DNA from: PALSA-555 sp963821325
Lineage (GTDB): Bacteria; Actinomycetota; Acidimicrobiia; IMCC26256; PALSA-555
Length of the DNA: 64,000 bases
Direction of reading: 5' to 3'
Assembly: GCA_963821325.1 (NCBI GenBank)
Contig: CAWGDC010000005.1
Location: forward strand, 124,001 to 188,000
In this document: positions 1-8,142 of the stretch, piece by piece
How positions within the stretch are numbered: the stretch's first letter is position 1
Layout of the letters: every line of letters starts with the position of its first letter
Position numbers and translations under genes: made by a program
Notes under the pieces: model-generated
The model's database searches: none
What the model was told of the DNA's origin: nothing
Seen by the model: the letters and a program-made list of their open reading frames with translations, nothing else

Positions 1-2
1 TC

Positions 3-221
3 GCCGCCGGGGGGCTCGTCCGCGGGTACGGCGACTTCTACGGGCCGGTCGTGAACACCGCCGCGCGGGCGGTGAAGCTCGCCGCGCCGGGCGAGGTCTG
101 GGTGACCGACGAGGTGCGCCGCCGCGCGAGCGACGCCCCGCTGGCGTTCGAGTCGCTGGGCGCGCACGCGCTGCGCGGCTTCGAGCACCCGGTGGCGCTC
201 TACCGCGTGCGGCGACGCTGA
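3..221 (+). CDS. Class III adenylate/guanylate cyclase, C-terminal fragment
   Basis: The gene enters from the left edge; only its last 72 codons are present. The translation contains GDFYGPVVNTAAR, the hallmark C-terminal segment of class III nucleotide cyclase catalytic domains (the N-x-x-A-R residues contact the nucleotide), followed by a stretch like A.PGEVWVTDEV and a terminal FEHPVALYRV, typical of bacterial cyclases that end just after the catalytic domain. Upstream sensor domains, if any, lie outside. The stop TGA overlaps the ATG of the next gene by one base, so the two are probably translationally coupled. Confidence 0.8.
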   Translation, partial: AAGGLVRGYGDFYGPVVNTAARAVKLAAPGEVWVTDEVRRRASDAPLAFESLGAHALRGFEHPVALYRVRRR

Positions 222-856
222 TGCCCCGCGTCCGCAAGGAGCTCCTCGACGCGGCCGCCACGCTCGCCGAGCGCGACGCGTCGCTCGCGGCGCTGATCGA
301 GTCGGTCGGGCCGCCCGACCTGCGGCGCGGTCGACCGCGCCGCACGCACTTCGCCGAGCTGGCGCGCGCCGTCTGCTATCAGCAGCTCGCCGGGTCGGCG
401 GCGCGGGCCATCCACGGGCGGCTCGAGGCGCTGCTCGACGGCGCGCCGACCGCCGAGGCCGTCGTCGCGCTGGGACCGGAGCGGCTGCGGGCCGTTGGCC
501 TGTCGGGCAGCAAGGCCCGCACCATCTGCGACCTCGCGGCGCACGTCGTCGACGGCGAGGTGCAGCTCGACCGCGTGGCGCGCCTCCCCGACGAGGAGAT
601 CGTGCGCGAGCTGACCGGCGTCTGGGGGATCGGCCGTTGGACGGCCGAGATGTTCCTCATCTTCCAGCTGGGGCGCCTCGACGTGTGGCCGGTCGGGGAC
701 TACGGGGTTCGCAAGGGCTACGCCCGCCTGCACGGGCTCGCCGACGCCCCGACCACCGGGGAGCTCGAGCCGCTCGGCGACCCCTACCGCCCCTACCGCA
801 GCGTGGCCGCCTGGTACTGCTGGCGGGCGGTCGACACCGTCCTGCCGACCGGGTGA
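221..856 (+). CDS. DNA-3-methyladenine glycosylase II-like (HhH-GPD, AlkA-type)
   Basis: A 211-residue protein of the HhH-GPD base-excision superfamily. A helix-hairpin-helix (LTGVWGIGRWTAE, residues about 131-143) is followed by the G/P-rich loop and the catalytic Asp in WPVGDYGVRKG (D160). The N-terminal helix with VCYQQLAGSAA matches the conserved first half of the domain. Family members excise alkylated purines from DNA by base flipping. It lacks the extra N-terminal domain of E. coli AlkA, as many actinobacterial homologues do. The start ATG overlaps the upstream cyclase stop. It is convergent with the DUF6624 gene, one base separating the stop codons. Confidence 0.85.
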   Translation: MPRVRKELLDAAATLAERDASLAALIESVGPPDLRRGRPRRTHFAELARAVCYQQLAGSAARAIHGRLEALLDGAPTAEAVVALGPERLRAVGLSGSKARTICDLAAHVVDGEVQLDRVARLPDEEIVRELTGVWGIGRWTAEMFLIFQLGRLDVWPVGDYGVRKGYARLHGLADAPTTGELEPLGDPYRPYRSVAAWYCWRAVDTVLPTG

Positions 857-857
857 G

Positions 858-1355
858 TCAGGCGATCCACTCCCGGCCCCACAACACGCCCCGCACCCGG
901 TACTGGTGCTCCATGTCGCGGGCCTGCGCGGCGAGCGGCGCCATCCCGACACGGAAGCGACGCTGGTCGACCGCCCCCGGATCGTCGATCGGCCACGGGA
1001 TCAGCGTGGCGTCGTCGTGCACGACGAACTGCGACCCGTACACCTGCGGGCGCCCCTCGCTCATGCGCACCCGGTCGAGCAGACACGCGTAGTGCGACGG
1101 ATGCGCGTCACCCTGATCCACCGCCACCTCGACATGCGGCAGCGCGCGGCGCTGCAGCTCGGCGTCGCCCATCTGCGCGATGAGCCACGCCGCCCGCTCG
1201 CCGTCCTCCCCGACGAGGCGCAGCCCCGGCCATGCCTCGTAGTCGTCGAGGATCCCCCAGAGCCGGTCGGCGTGCCGTGGGTCGCCGGGGCGCTCGGCCA
1301 TCGCCACCAGCTCGGCGCGCAACTCCTCGTCGCGTGGGCGCAGCGGACGCGGCAT
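858..1355 (-). CDS. DUF6624 domain protein
   Basis: 165 residues. The core reads DRLWGILDDYEAWPGLRLVGEDGERAAWLIAQ in pieces, then LDRVRMSEGRPQVYGSQ, matching the characteristic W-P-G..VG..G..AAWL..Q and DR...G..Q.YG.Q blocks of DUF6624. No function is established for the family. I chose the ATG at 1355 rather than longer in-frame starts because homology begins right after it and a TATCCT box sits 7 nt upstream, fitting a leaderless transcript. Confidence 0.75.
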   Translation of the reverse strand: MPRPLRPRDEELRAELVAMAERPGDPRHADRLWGILDDYEAWPGLRLVGEDGERAAWLIAQMGDAELQRRALPHVEVAVDQGDAHPSHYACLLDRVRMSEGRPQVYGSQFVVHDDATLIPWPIDDPGAVDQRRFRVGMAPLAAQARDMEHQYRVRGVLWGREWIA

Positions 1356-1362
1356 TGACGGC

Positions 1363-1368
1363 AGGATA
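1363..1368 (-). promoter_or_regulatory. Candidate -10 box TATCCT
   Basis: TATCCT on the minus strand ends 7 nt before the ATG of the DUF6624 gene, matching the actinobacterial TAnnnT -10 consensus and the leaderless spacing seen at many starts here. Confidence 0.35.
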
Positions 1369-1397
1369 GGCCGATCGACTGGCTGAGCAGCCCCATC

Positions 1398-2044
1398 GTG
1401 CGCCGCCTGCGCCCGGGTGTCGCGGCCGTCCATGACACCGTCGCCGTGTACCGCGACGACTGGACGCGCGCCAACCTCGAGGCTCGCGACGGTGACCACC
1501 CGCTCTGGCTCGTGCTCGGCGACTCGACCGGCCAGGGCATCGGCGCGTCCGCACCGACCCGGGGGTACGTCGGGCAGCTCCGCCGACAGCTCGAGGCGCG
1601 GGACGGACGGCCCTGGCGGGTCCTGAACGCGGCGGTGTCCGGTGCGCGCCTCGGCGACGTCGCCCGCGACCAGCTCGGCTGGCTCACCCGACTCGCGGAC
1701 CCGCCCGACGCTCGTGACGTGCGCCGCCGGCGCGAACGACGTCATCCGGCCGTGGGGGATCGAGCGGGCGCGACGCGACCTGCGTCGGGTCCTCGACGCG
1801 CTGCCCCCGGGCGCGCTCGTCGCGACGATCCCGAAGGGGCTCAACGCGGCGCGCACCGCCGCGCTCAACGCCGACGTCTGGGCGCTGGCCCCGTCACGCC
1901 GACTCGTCGTGGCCGACGTCTGGGCCCACACCGGGCCGCCCTGGGCGGCCAAGGTCGCGGTCGACCACTTCCACCCGAACGACCGGGGCTACGAGGACTG
2001 GACGGCTGCGTTCGCCGAGGCGCTCGGCGCTGCCCGCTGCCTAG
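1398..2044 (+). CDS. SGNH/GDSL-type hydrolase (frameshifted)
   Basis: The first part (from GTG 1398) carries GDSTGQGIG, the block I Ser motif of SGNH esterases/lipases. The second part, in the next frame from about 1710, carries CAAGANDVIRPW (block III, GxND) and the DHFHPND block V with the catalytic Asp and His. A single extra base between 1700 and 1712 (near ccgcccgacgctcgt) explains the split; corrected length is about 215 residues. The 3' end is uncertain: the second frame stays open to 2241, another frame stops at 2044 just before the convergent neighbour. Substrate unknown; probably an acyl-ester hydrolase. Confidence 0.65.
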
Positions 2045-2050
2045 CCCGGC

Positions 2051-2570
2051 TCAGCGCGGTGACGGCGCGGTTTGCACGTCCTCGATCGTGTCGGGCGCGC
2101 GCGTCGACGGGCTCGATGCCGAGGACGGCGAGCACCCGGCCGAGCCCGAGGAACGCCGCACAGCAGATCGACAGGTCGAGCACCTCGGCGTCGTCGAACG
2201 CGCCGCGCAGCCGCGCCATGAAGGCGTCGTCGATGCCCTGATGATCGAGCGCGAACCGCTCGGCGAACTCGATCGCGAGCCGTTCCCGCTCGGTGTACGG
2301 CGCCGCGTCGCGTTCCGCGACGTGCGCGTACAGCTCCTCGGTCGCGCCGGCTGCCCGCGCCGAGCGGGCGCGGTAGTCACGGCAGATGACGCAGTCGTTC
2401 AGCTCGGCGATGCGCATCCGGGCGGCCTCTCGCTCCCGAGCCGGGAGGGCGCTGCGGTGGTAGGGGCCGTCGATCATCGCCTGCACGGTCGGGAGCAGCT
2501 CCGGTCGCAGGTTCCACAGCTGCACCGGCGGGCCGCCCGGCCCGTCCGGGATGTCGAGGCGTGGCGTCAC
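2051..2570 (-). CDS. Carboxymuconolactone decarboxylase/AhpD-like protein (one frameshift near the 3' end)
   Basis: About 172 residues. The motif LNDCVICRDYR contains the CxxC pair of AhpD-like alkylhydroperoxidase/CMD proteins, flanked by the usual helices (YTERERLAIEFAERFALD). The GTG start at 2570 overlaps the TGA of the upstream DUF427 gene (GTGA), so the two form an operon. Without correction the frame runs to 1989 into the opposite-strand hydrolase; removing one base in the GC repeat near 2097 gives a natural stop at 2051 (ending TAPSPR). Probable peroxidase-like redox protein; true substrate unknown. Confidence 0.7.
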
Positions 2571-2962
2571 TGCGCCGCGGCCCGCGACCACGGGGTCTCG
2601 GGGCGATCCTGCGGCGCGCCGTCGATCGTCACGTCGACCCGCTCGTTGTAGAAGCAGAGGTAGCCGGCGACCTGCTCGGCGGCCTCGATCGGGTGCTCGT
2701 AGCTCCACACGAGGTCGTGATGCTCGTCCGCCGGGGTGCGCACCGACCAGTAGGACGCCTGCCCCTTGAACGGGCACACCGTCTCGGTGCGGGTCGCGTC
2801 GAGCGACTCGACGTGCACGTCGGCGCGCGGGAAGTAGTAGCGGCGCGGCAGCCCGGTCTCGAGCAGCACCCGCGTCCGCGACGAGGCCGCCAGCTCGACG
2901 CCGTCGACGCTGACGACCACACGGCGCGGCTCGTCGTGGATCTCGACTCGATGTCCCTCCAC
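2567..2962 (-). CDS. DUF427 domain protein
   Basis: 131 residues. The motif TVCPFKGQASYWSV is the signature of DUF427 (beta-tent fold), followed by HDLVWSYEHPIEAAEQVAGYLCFYNERVDV, also conserved. The GTG start at 2962 was chosen because the family begins about there and a TAGGCT box lies 7 nt upstream. It is the first gene of a two-gene operon with the AhpD-like protein, coupled by a 4-base overlap. Biochemical role of the family is not known. Confidence 0.8.
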   Translation of the reverse strand: MEGHRVEIHDEPRRVVVSVDGVELAASSRTRVLLETGLPRRYYFPRADVHVESLDATRTETVCPFKGQASYWSVRTPADEHHDLVWSYEHPIEAAEQVAGYLCFYNERVDVTIDGAPQDRPETPWSRAAAQ

Positions 2963-2969
2963 GAGGGCG

Positions 2970-2975
2970 AGCCTA
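2970..2975 (-). promoter_or_regulatory. Candidate -10 box TAGGCT
   Basis: TAGGCT on the minus strand ends 7 nt before the GTG of the DUF427 gene; consistent with a leaderless promoter for the DUF427-AhpD operon. Confidence 0.35.
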
Positions 2976-3083
2976 CGCCGACCGGGTGCGGATCCCGGCC
3001 CGGCCGTCGCCACCGCCCGTCCGGTTCGGGCCGACCGTCGTCGGGTATTGCTACGGTGACGACGCTGACGACGGAGCACCACG

Positions 3084-3419
3084 ATGGCCACGACCCGAGC
3101 GCAACACCCGGCCCGCCGTCGCGGCTCGATCGCGCAGACCCGGCGCACCCGCGCCGCGGGCAGCACGTCCCGCCGGACGACGCGGCTGAGCGCAGCGCAG
3201 CAGGACCGGCTCCCGGACAGCAGGTTCGCGTTCCCGAAGCAGCGCAAGGAGCCCCTCATCGACGCGGGGCACGTCCGCAACGCCGTGGCGCGCTTCAACC
3301 AGGTCCAGGGGGTCACGGACGCCGATCGCGACCGCGCCTGGCGGCGCATCCGGCAGGCGGCGCGGCGCCACGGCGTCGAGATCCACGAGCGTGGCTGGCG
3401 CCAGCTCATGCACCGGTAG
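3084..3419 (+). CDS. DUF6582-like small basic protein
   Basis: 111 residues with a very basic N-terminal 35 residues (Arg/Thr-rich, disordered) and a conserved C-terminal part: LPDSRFAFPKQRKEPLIDA, HVRNAVARFNQV and GVTDADRDRAWRRI, a pattern I associate with DUF6582 proteins encoded in many bacteria and some phages. The ATG 3084 has a TACGGT -10-like box 26 nt upstream. It stands alone between the divergent DUF427 operon and a small unknown gene. The basic tail suggests nucleic-acid contact, but this is inference. Confidence 0.65.
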   Translation: MATTRAQHPARRRGSIAQTRRTRAAGSTSRRTTRLSAAQQDRLPDSRFAFPKQRKEPLIDAGHVRNAVARFNQVQGVTDADRDRAWRRIRQAARRHGVEIHERGWRQLMHR

Positions 3420-3565
3420 CGCGGCGGCCCTTTCCGACCCGTCACAGGTTTGAGCGAGGCCACGCGGGGAACGCGCGGGTCGTGCTCACCGAAACCGAGC
3501 AGCCCTCGCCCCGACGCCGGTGGCCGGGTCGACCGATTCGAGCCGTGAAGTGGTATTCGTCCCTC

Positions 3566-3778
3566 ATGCGGCCCGAACCGTCGAACGTGGAGCAGATCTG
3601 CGAGGAGGTCGCGGACTGCCTGCGCACCTGGGGTGAGGAGGCCCGGGTCGTCGCGCGGGCCCGCCGCGTCGTGATCGAGCTGCTCGCCGGCGCGGACCCG
3701 TCGCGGGTCATGCGCTTCGACCTGTCGCACCGACCCGGGCAGGTGGATCTCCGGGTCACCCAGTCGGAGACCCTCTAG
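3566..3778 (+). CDS. Small hypothetical protein
   Basis: A 70-residue frame from ATG 3566 (MRPEPSNVEQICEEVADCL...) that looks like a folded, mostly helical protein with a normal amino-acid mix, unlike antisense shadows. It ends with a beta-rich tail (RFDLSHRPGQVDLRVTQSE). No recognised family. The frame is open far upstream, so the start rests on where protein-like composition begins. Confidence 0.45.
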   Translation: MRPEPSNVEQICEEVADCLRTWGEEARVVARARRVVIELLAGADPSRVMRFDLSHRPGQVDLRVTQSETL

Positions 3779-3901
3779 CGCGAGCGCGCCGCCGTCAGCG
3801 AGCCCTGACCGGCGGGCGCCCACGCGCCCGGCCTGCCCGCGGCGCCTACCTTGTGGCCGCCCACGCGAGGCGTGGGCCACGGCGTGGCGGAGGGGAGCAG
3901 G

Positions 3902-4718
3902 ATGCAGGCCGACGGGATCGCGTACGTGACGGGAGCCAGCCGGGGGATCGGCCGAGGCGTCGCGCTCGAGCTCGCCCGTCGCGGCTTCGAGACGGTCGCG
4001 ACGATGCGCGACCCGGCGGCTGGCGCGGCGCTGCCGGAGGAGGCCGCTCGCGCTCGGGGGGACGCTCCGAGTCGAGCGGCTCGACGTCACCCGTCCCGAC
4101 ACCATCCACCTGCCCGCGGGCCTCCGGGTACTCGTCAACAACGCCGGGGTCGAGAAGCCTCACCCGGCGTTCGAGGACACGCCCGCCGAGCTGTGGCGCC
4201 AGATGTTCGACACGAACGTGTTCGGGCTCATCGAGGTCACGCGGCAGGCCATCCCGCGGCTGCGGGCGACCGGCGGCGGCGTGCTGTGCAACGTGACCTC
4301 GTCGTCGATCCTCGCGCCCGTCCCCTTCTACGCCCCCTACCGCGCGAGCAAGGCGGCCGTCAGCGCGATCGGGGAGAGCCTGCGCGCCGAGCTCGCCCCC
4401 TTCGGCATCCGCGTGCTCGAGATCATGCCCGGCCCGATCGCCACCGACATGCTGGAAGGGTCCGATCGGCCGCCCGAGGCCGTCGAGCGGCCCGAGTACC
4501 AGGTCATGGCCCAGCGCTACTACGACGGTCGGCGAGGCATCGACGCGATGATCACCCCGGTCGACGACGCGGCGCGGGCCATCGCCGACGCCATCCTCGA
4601 CGACGACGCGCCGCTGCGCGTCGGCTGCGACCCGATGGCCGTCGGGATGATCGACGCCTGGCGCGGCCAGTCCGACGAGACGTTCCAGCGTTCGATGCTG
4701 CCGGCCTGGATCGGCTGA
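3902..4718 (+). CDS. Short-chain dehydrogenase/reductase (frameshifted)
   Basis: The N-terminal part has the Rossmann nucleotide motif TGASRGIGRG (residues 9-18); after a frame change the protein continues with the NNAG strand, then NVTSSSI and the catalytic Y-APY-RASK region (YxxxK). The indel sits in a run of six G at about 4055: removing one G gives a continuous reading of about 271 residues with LRVERLDVTRPDTI bridging the halves. A homopolymer-linked error is the likely cause. A classical SDR; substrate unknown. ATG 3902 follows a purine-rich gaggggagcagg ribosome site. Confidence 0.7.
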
Positions 4719-4748
4719 CCCCAGCCGAGCGTCGCGGCGGCCGCGCAC

Positions 4749-5637
4749 CTAACAGGGGTCACCCGCCCACGGCCCCTTGCCCTGCCACTGGTAGAGGTCC
4801 CAGGCGATGTCGTCCTGGTCGGACGCCGACGCGGTGTTCGGCGGCACCCCGATCAGCGACGGGCGGCCCGCGTGGTTGGCGGCGCTGTCCCACGTCGACT
4901 GCAGGAACTGGTACGCCCCCAGGTACGGGCCCGACGGGTTCACCGCCCCGTAGTTGCCGCCGCTCTCGTAGCTGCGGACGCACGCGAGGAACGGGTCGTT
5001 GTGATGGGAGGTCTCACCGGGCGACGGCGCGTAGTCTGCGCTGCGCCCCCGCCGGCCCGGATCCGCCGGCCGGCGTCGGGTTCGCCGCGGCGGCCGCCTG
5101 GGTGGCGGCGGCCTGCGCCGCGGTCAGCTTGGCCTCGATGGCGGCGCTCTGCGCCTGCAGCGCCGACAGCGCCCCGGCCGAGTCCTGCTGCGCGGACTGC
5201 AACGTCTTCTCGTCGGATCGCACCTTCGCCTCGGTCTGGCGCAGCTGCGTCAAGGCCCGGTTGTCCTGACCGTTCAGCACGCGCAGCCACTCGACCTGCT
5301 GGGCCGCGGCGAGCAGGTTGCCGGTGCCGATCACCGCGCCGAGCTGCGACGAACCCGCACCCTCGTACGCCGCGACGGCCCGCCGCATCGCGACGCGCAG
5401 GCGCGCCGCCTCCTGGGCCTACAGCCCGGGCAGCTGCGCCTGCAGGTCGTTGATCTGGGCGGTGAGCGTCTCGTAGCGGGCGAGCGCGGCGAAGTAGGCG
5501 CCGGACGCCGCGTCGGCCTGCTGGCGCAGCGACGCCACCGTCGGATCGCTGCTGGTGCCGCCGCCGGCCGTCTGGGCGCCGAGCGGCGCGGCGCCGAGCG
5601 CGACGACGGCGGCGGCCGCCACCGCCGCGCCGACCAC
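4749..5637 (-). CDS. Secreted transglycosylase-like cell-wall protein with coiled coil (frameshifted)
   Basis: Reconstructed from three frames. N-terminus (GTG 5637): hydrophobic signal peptide ending near LGAQTA. Middle: about 150 residues of coiled coil rich in Ala/Gln (LRQTEAKVRSDEKTLQSAQ). C-terminus: lysozyme-like/Rpf-type domain with ACVRSYESGGNYGAV (predicted catalytic Glu in YESGG), PSGPYLGAYQFLQSTWD and DLYQWQGKGPWAG. Frame changes lie near 5420 and 5030. The layout (signal, coiled coil, muralytic domain) matches actinobacterial peptidoglycan hydrolases exported to the envelope. A second protein with the same plan but a different catalytic domain lies at 44,144. Confidence 0.7.
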
Positions 5638-5854
5638 CCGGGCCGGTGCCGAGGCGCCGACGCGCCGTAACCGGACGAAGGCGCACGCCAGCGTCGAGGA
5701 CCTCGCTCAGATCATCACCACCGTCTGGTGACGGGCGCACGAGCCGGTCTGGGGGCACCCGCCCGCTAGCGAAGCGGCCACCCTAGACGCCGGGTCGCGT
5801 CGGACGGAGGCTGGGCCGCCTACGCTCGCCGCGCCCGCCGGGGAGGTGCCGGGC

Positions 5855-6580
5855 ATGCCCGATCCCGCGGAACCCAACACCACCGCCCCGCGTCGCCCGG
5901 GACCGACCCCGTCCCCGCCCCGGCTGCCGCCCCCGACCTCGTGGGTGCTGCCCGACCCGGACGGTGCCGACGGGGAGCTCGTCGGCGTCGGCGCCGATCT
6001 CGAACCGGGGACGCTGCTCGCCGCCTACCGCCAGGGGCTGTTCCCGATGCGCGTCGAGACCGGCGGCCCGATCGGCTGGTGGTCCCCCGACCCCCGCGGG
6101 GTGATCCCCCTCGAGGCGTGGCACGCCGCCCGGTCCCTTCGGCGATCGGCCCGCCGGTACGACATCACCGTCGACGCCGCATTCTTGGAGGTCGTCGCGG
6201 GCTGCGCCGACCCGGCGCGCCCCGACGGCTGGATCGACGACTCCTTCGTCGCGGCGTACGCCCGGCTCCACGAGCTCGGCTGGGCGCACAGCATCGAGGT
6301 GTGGGCCGACGGCGACGGAACCCCCCAGCTCGCCGGCGGCCTCTACGGCGTCGCGGTCGGCGGGCTCTTCGCCGGCGAATCGATGTTCCACCGAGGCCGG
6401 GACGCGTCGAAGGTCGCGCTGGCCGCCCTCATCGCGCGGCTCCCTGCCGCGGGCGGTGTGCTCTTCGACGTGCAGTGGCGCACCCCGCACCTCGCGACGC
6501 TCGGGGCCGTGGCGCTGCCCCGCGCCGAGTACCTGGCGCGCCTCGCGGACGCCGTGCGACGCCCGCAGCTCCGGCTGTGA
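5855..6580 (+). CDS. aat: Leucyl/phenylalanyl-tRNA--protein transferase
   Basis: 241 residues with the full Aat pattern: GELVGVGADLEPGTLLAAYRQGLFPM, WWSPDPRGVIPLE, GWIDDSFVAAYARLHELGWAHSIEVW, GGLYGVAVGGLFAGESMF and the closing DVQW...HLATLGAVALPRAEYL. The enzyme adds Leu or Phe from charged tRNA to N-terminal Arg/Lys, creating N-degrons for ClpS/ClpAP. ATG 5855 is preferred over GTG 5846 because GGAGG lies 8 nt before it. A Pro-rich N-terminal 25 residues precede the domain. TACGCT at 5821 may be its -10 box. Confidence 0.9.
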   Translation: MPDPAEPNTTAPRRPGPTPSPPRLPPPTSWVLPDPDGADGELVGVGADLEPGTLLAAYRQGLFPMRVETGGPIGWWSPDPRGVIPLEAWHAARSLRRSARRYDITVDAAFLEVVAGCADPARPDGWIDDSFVAAYARLHELGWAHSIEVWADGDGTPQLAGGLYGVAVGGLFAGESMFHRGRDASKVALAALIARLPAAGGVLFDVQWRTPHLATLGAVALPRAEYLARLADAVRRPQLRL

Positions 6581-6581
6581 G

Positions 6582-7718
6582 TCAGCCGGTCGTGGCGCGG
6601 TCCGCCGCGACGGCGTCGAGCAGCTCGTACTCGACGCCGGTGTCGGGCGCGTCCTCGAAGTCGATGACCCCGATCTCGGTGAACCGCTCCCGGAGCCACC
6701 CGTCGCCCGCGTCGAGGAGCCCCAGCTTCTTGCAGTTCGGGACGATCTTGGAGAACAGCGACGCCTGGAACGGGTTCACGCCCGGCTTGCGCAGCTCGAA
6801 GAGCATCCGGGTGATCGCCTCCCGGTCGATCCCGCAGCGCTCCCACACCGCGTGCGCCATGAGCCGGTCCCGCATGCGCAGCGCCGCCTCGAACGCGAAC
6901 TCCTGGCGCTCCCGGATCTCGGTGCCGGAGAGCCCCGCGTAGTACTCCTGCAGCGACAGCACCCCGAACGCCACGTGGCGGGCCTCGTCGCTCAGCACGT
7001 AGCGGAGCAGCTTCTTCAGCAGCGGCTCCTGGGTGATCTGGTGCATGAACCCGAACGCGGCGAGCGCGAGGCCCTCGATCATGATCTGCATGCCCATGTA
7101 GGTCATGTCCCAGCGGGTGTCGCGGATCACGTCGTCGATGAGCAGCTGCAGGTTCGGGTTGACCGGGAAGCGGCCGGTCAGCTTCGTGTCCAGGTACCGG
7201 GCGAAGACCTCGACGTGGCGGGCCTCGTCCATCACCTGCGTCGCCGCGTAGTACTTGGCGTCGATCCACGGGACGGTCTCGACGATCTTCGCCGTGCAGA
7301 TCAACGCGCCCTGCTCGCCGTGCAGGAACTGGCTCATCCGCCACCGGAACGACTCGACGCCGAACGCGATCCACTCCCGGTCGCCCCAGGACCGAAGCGG
7401 GGAGCCCTCGAGCTCCGTCAGGCGGGTCCGCAGCGGCATCATCGCCGTCTGCATCTCACCGGCGACCGCCTCGACGTCGACGTCGATCGACCAGTCGAGG
7501 TCCGTCGAGCCGTTCCACTGCGACGTCTTGGCCCGCTCGTACAGCTTGGAGAGGCCCTGGCGGCTGCGCTCGTAGTCCCAGGTGAACACGGCGTCGCCGC
7601 CGACGGGGGTCTCGTGGGCCATCGCCCCGAAGTCCACGTTGTCGTCGGCCAGGATCGACGCGACGTCGTTCACGTCCTCCCGTCCGAGCGGCTGGAACTC
7701 GGCGTGGTCGATGGTCAT
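6582..7718 (-). CDS. Ferritin-like diiron protein
   Basis: 378 residues, almost entirely helical. Diiron-binding patterns are visible: HGEQGAL, VMDEARHVEVFARYL (ExxH) and, 100 residues on, LSDEARHVAFG (second ExxH), the spacing of ribonucleotide-reductase-R2/AurF-like oxygenase scaffolds. Actinobacterial homologues of this size are usually annotated only as ferritin-like. ATG 7718 has a good GGGAGCA ribosome site. It is divergent from the ArsC gene, and their -10 boxes overlap. Likely an O2-activating enzyme of unknown substrate. Confidence 0.7.
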   Translation of the reverse strand: MTIDHAEFQPLGREDVNDVASILADDNVDFGAMAHETPVGGDAVFTWDYERSRQGLSKLYERAKTSQWNGSTDLDWSIDVDVEAVAGEMQTAMMPLRTRLTELEGSPLRSWGDREWIAFGVESFRWRMSQFLHGEQGALICTAKIVETVPWIDAKYYAATQVMDEARHVEVFARYLDTKLTGRFPVNPNLQLLIDDVIRDTRWDMTYMGMQIMIEGLALAAFGFMHQITQEPLLKKLLRYVLSDEARHVAFGVLSLQEYYAGLSGTEIRERQEFAFEAALRMRDRLMAHAVWERCGIDREAITRMLFELRKPGVNPFQASLFSKIVPNCKKLGLLDAGDGWLRERFTEIGVIDFEDAPDTGVEYELLDAVAADRATTG

Positions 7719-7750
7719 CCGCTGCTCCCGATCGTGGTGGGGACGGTCAA

Positions 7751-7760
7751 ACGGTACCCT
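7751..7760. promoter_or_regulatory. Back-to-back -10 boxes (ferritin-like / ArsC)
   Basis: acggtaccct carries TACCCT on the plus strand (7755-7760, 7 nt before the ArsC GTG) and TACCGT on the minus strand (7756-7751, 32 nt before the ferritin-like ATG). The two hexamers share the central TA. Confidence 0.45.
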
Positions 7761-7767
7761 GCGGGGC

Positions 7768-8142
7768 GTGGGCGACCTGCTCGTGTACCACAACCCTCGC
7801 TGCTCCAAGTCCCGCGGGGCGCTCGAGCTGCTCGCCGAGCGCGGCCTCGACGTCGAGATCGTCGAGTACCTCCAGGCGCCCCCCGACGAGGCCACGCTCG
7901 AGTGGATCCTCGACACGATCGACGAGGCGCCCGCCGAGCTGGTGCGCCACGACGACCGGTTCCGCGAGCTGGGTCTGGACCCCGCCGGCTACCAGGACCG
8001 GGCGTCGGTCGTCGCGCTGCTGCTCGAGCACCCCGAGCTGCTGCAGCGCCCCGTCGTGATCCGGGACGGCCGTGGGCTCATCGCCCGGCCCTCGGAGCGG
8101 GTCCTCGAGCTGCTCGACCTCCCGACCGGCGCCGATGCCTGA
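7768..8142 (+). CDS. ArsC/Spx-family arsenate reductase-like protein
   Basis: 124 residues. YHNPRCSKSRGAL places the redox Cys at residue 12, as in glutaredoxin-dependent ArsC proteins; the C-terminal RPVVIRDGRGLIARPSERVLELL supplies the arginines of the family. No other ars genes are nearby, so the name reflects the fold rather than a proven arsenic role. GTG 7768 lies 7 nt after a TACCCT box. The acyl-CoA dehydrogenase gene starts within its last codons (8-base overlap), indicating co-transcription. Confidence 0.75.
   Translation: MGDLLVYHNPRCSKSRGALELLAERGLDVEIVEYLQAPPDEATLEWILDTIDEAPAELVRHDDRFRELGLDPAGYQDRASVVALLLEHPELLQRPVVIRDGRGLIARPSERVLELLDLPTGADA

Noticed and set aside
7768..8142. 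An arsenic-resistance operon around the ArsC-like gene
   Set aside because: No arsR, arsB/acr3 or arsM-like neighbours; the gene is co-transcribed with an acyl-CoA dehydrogenase.
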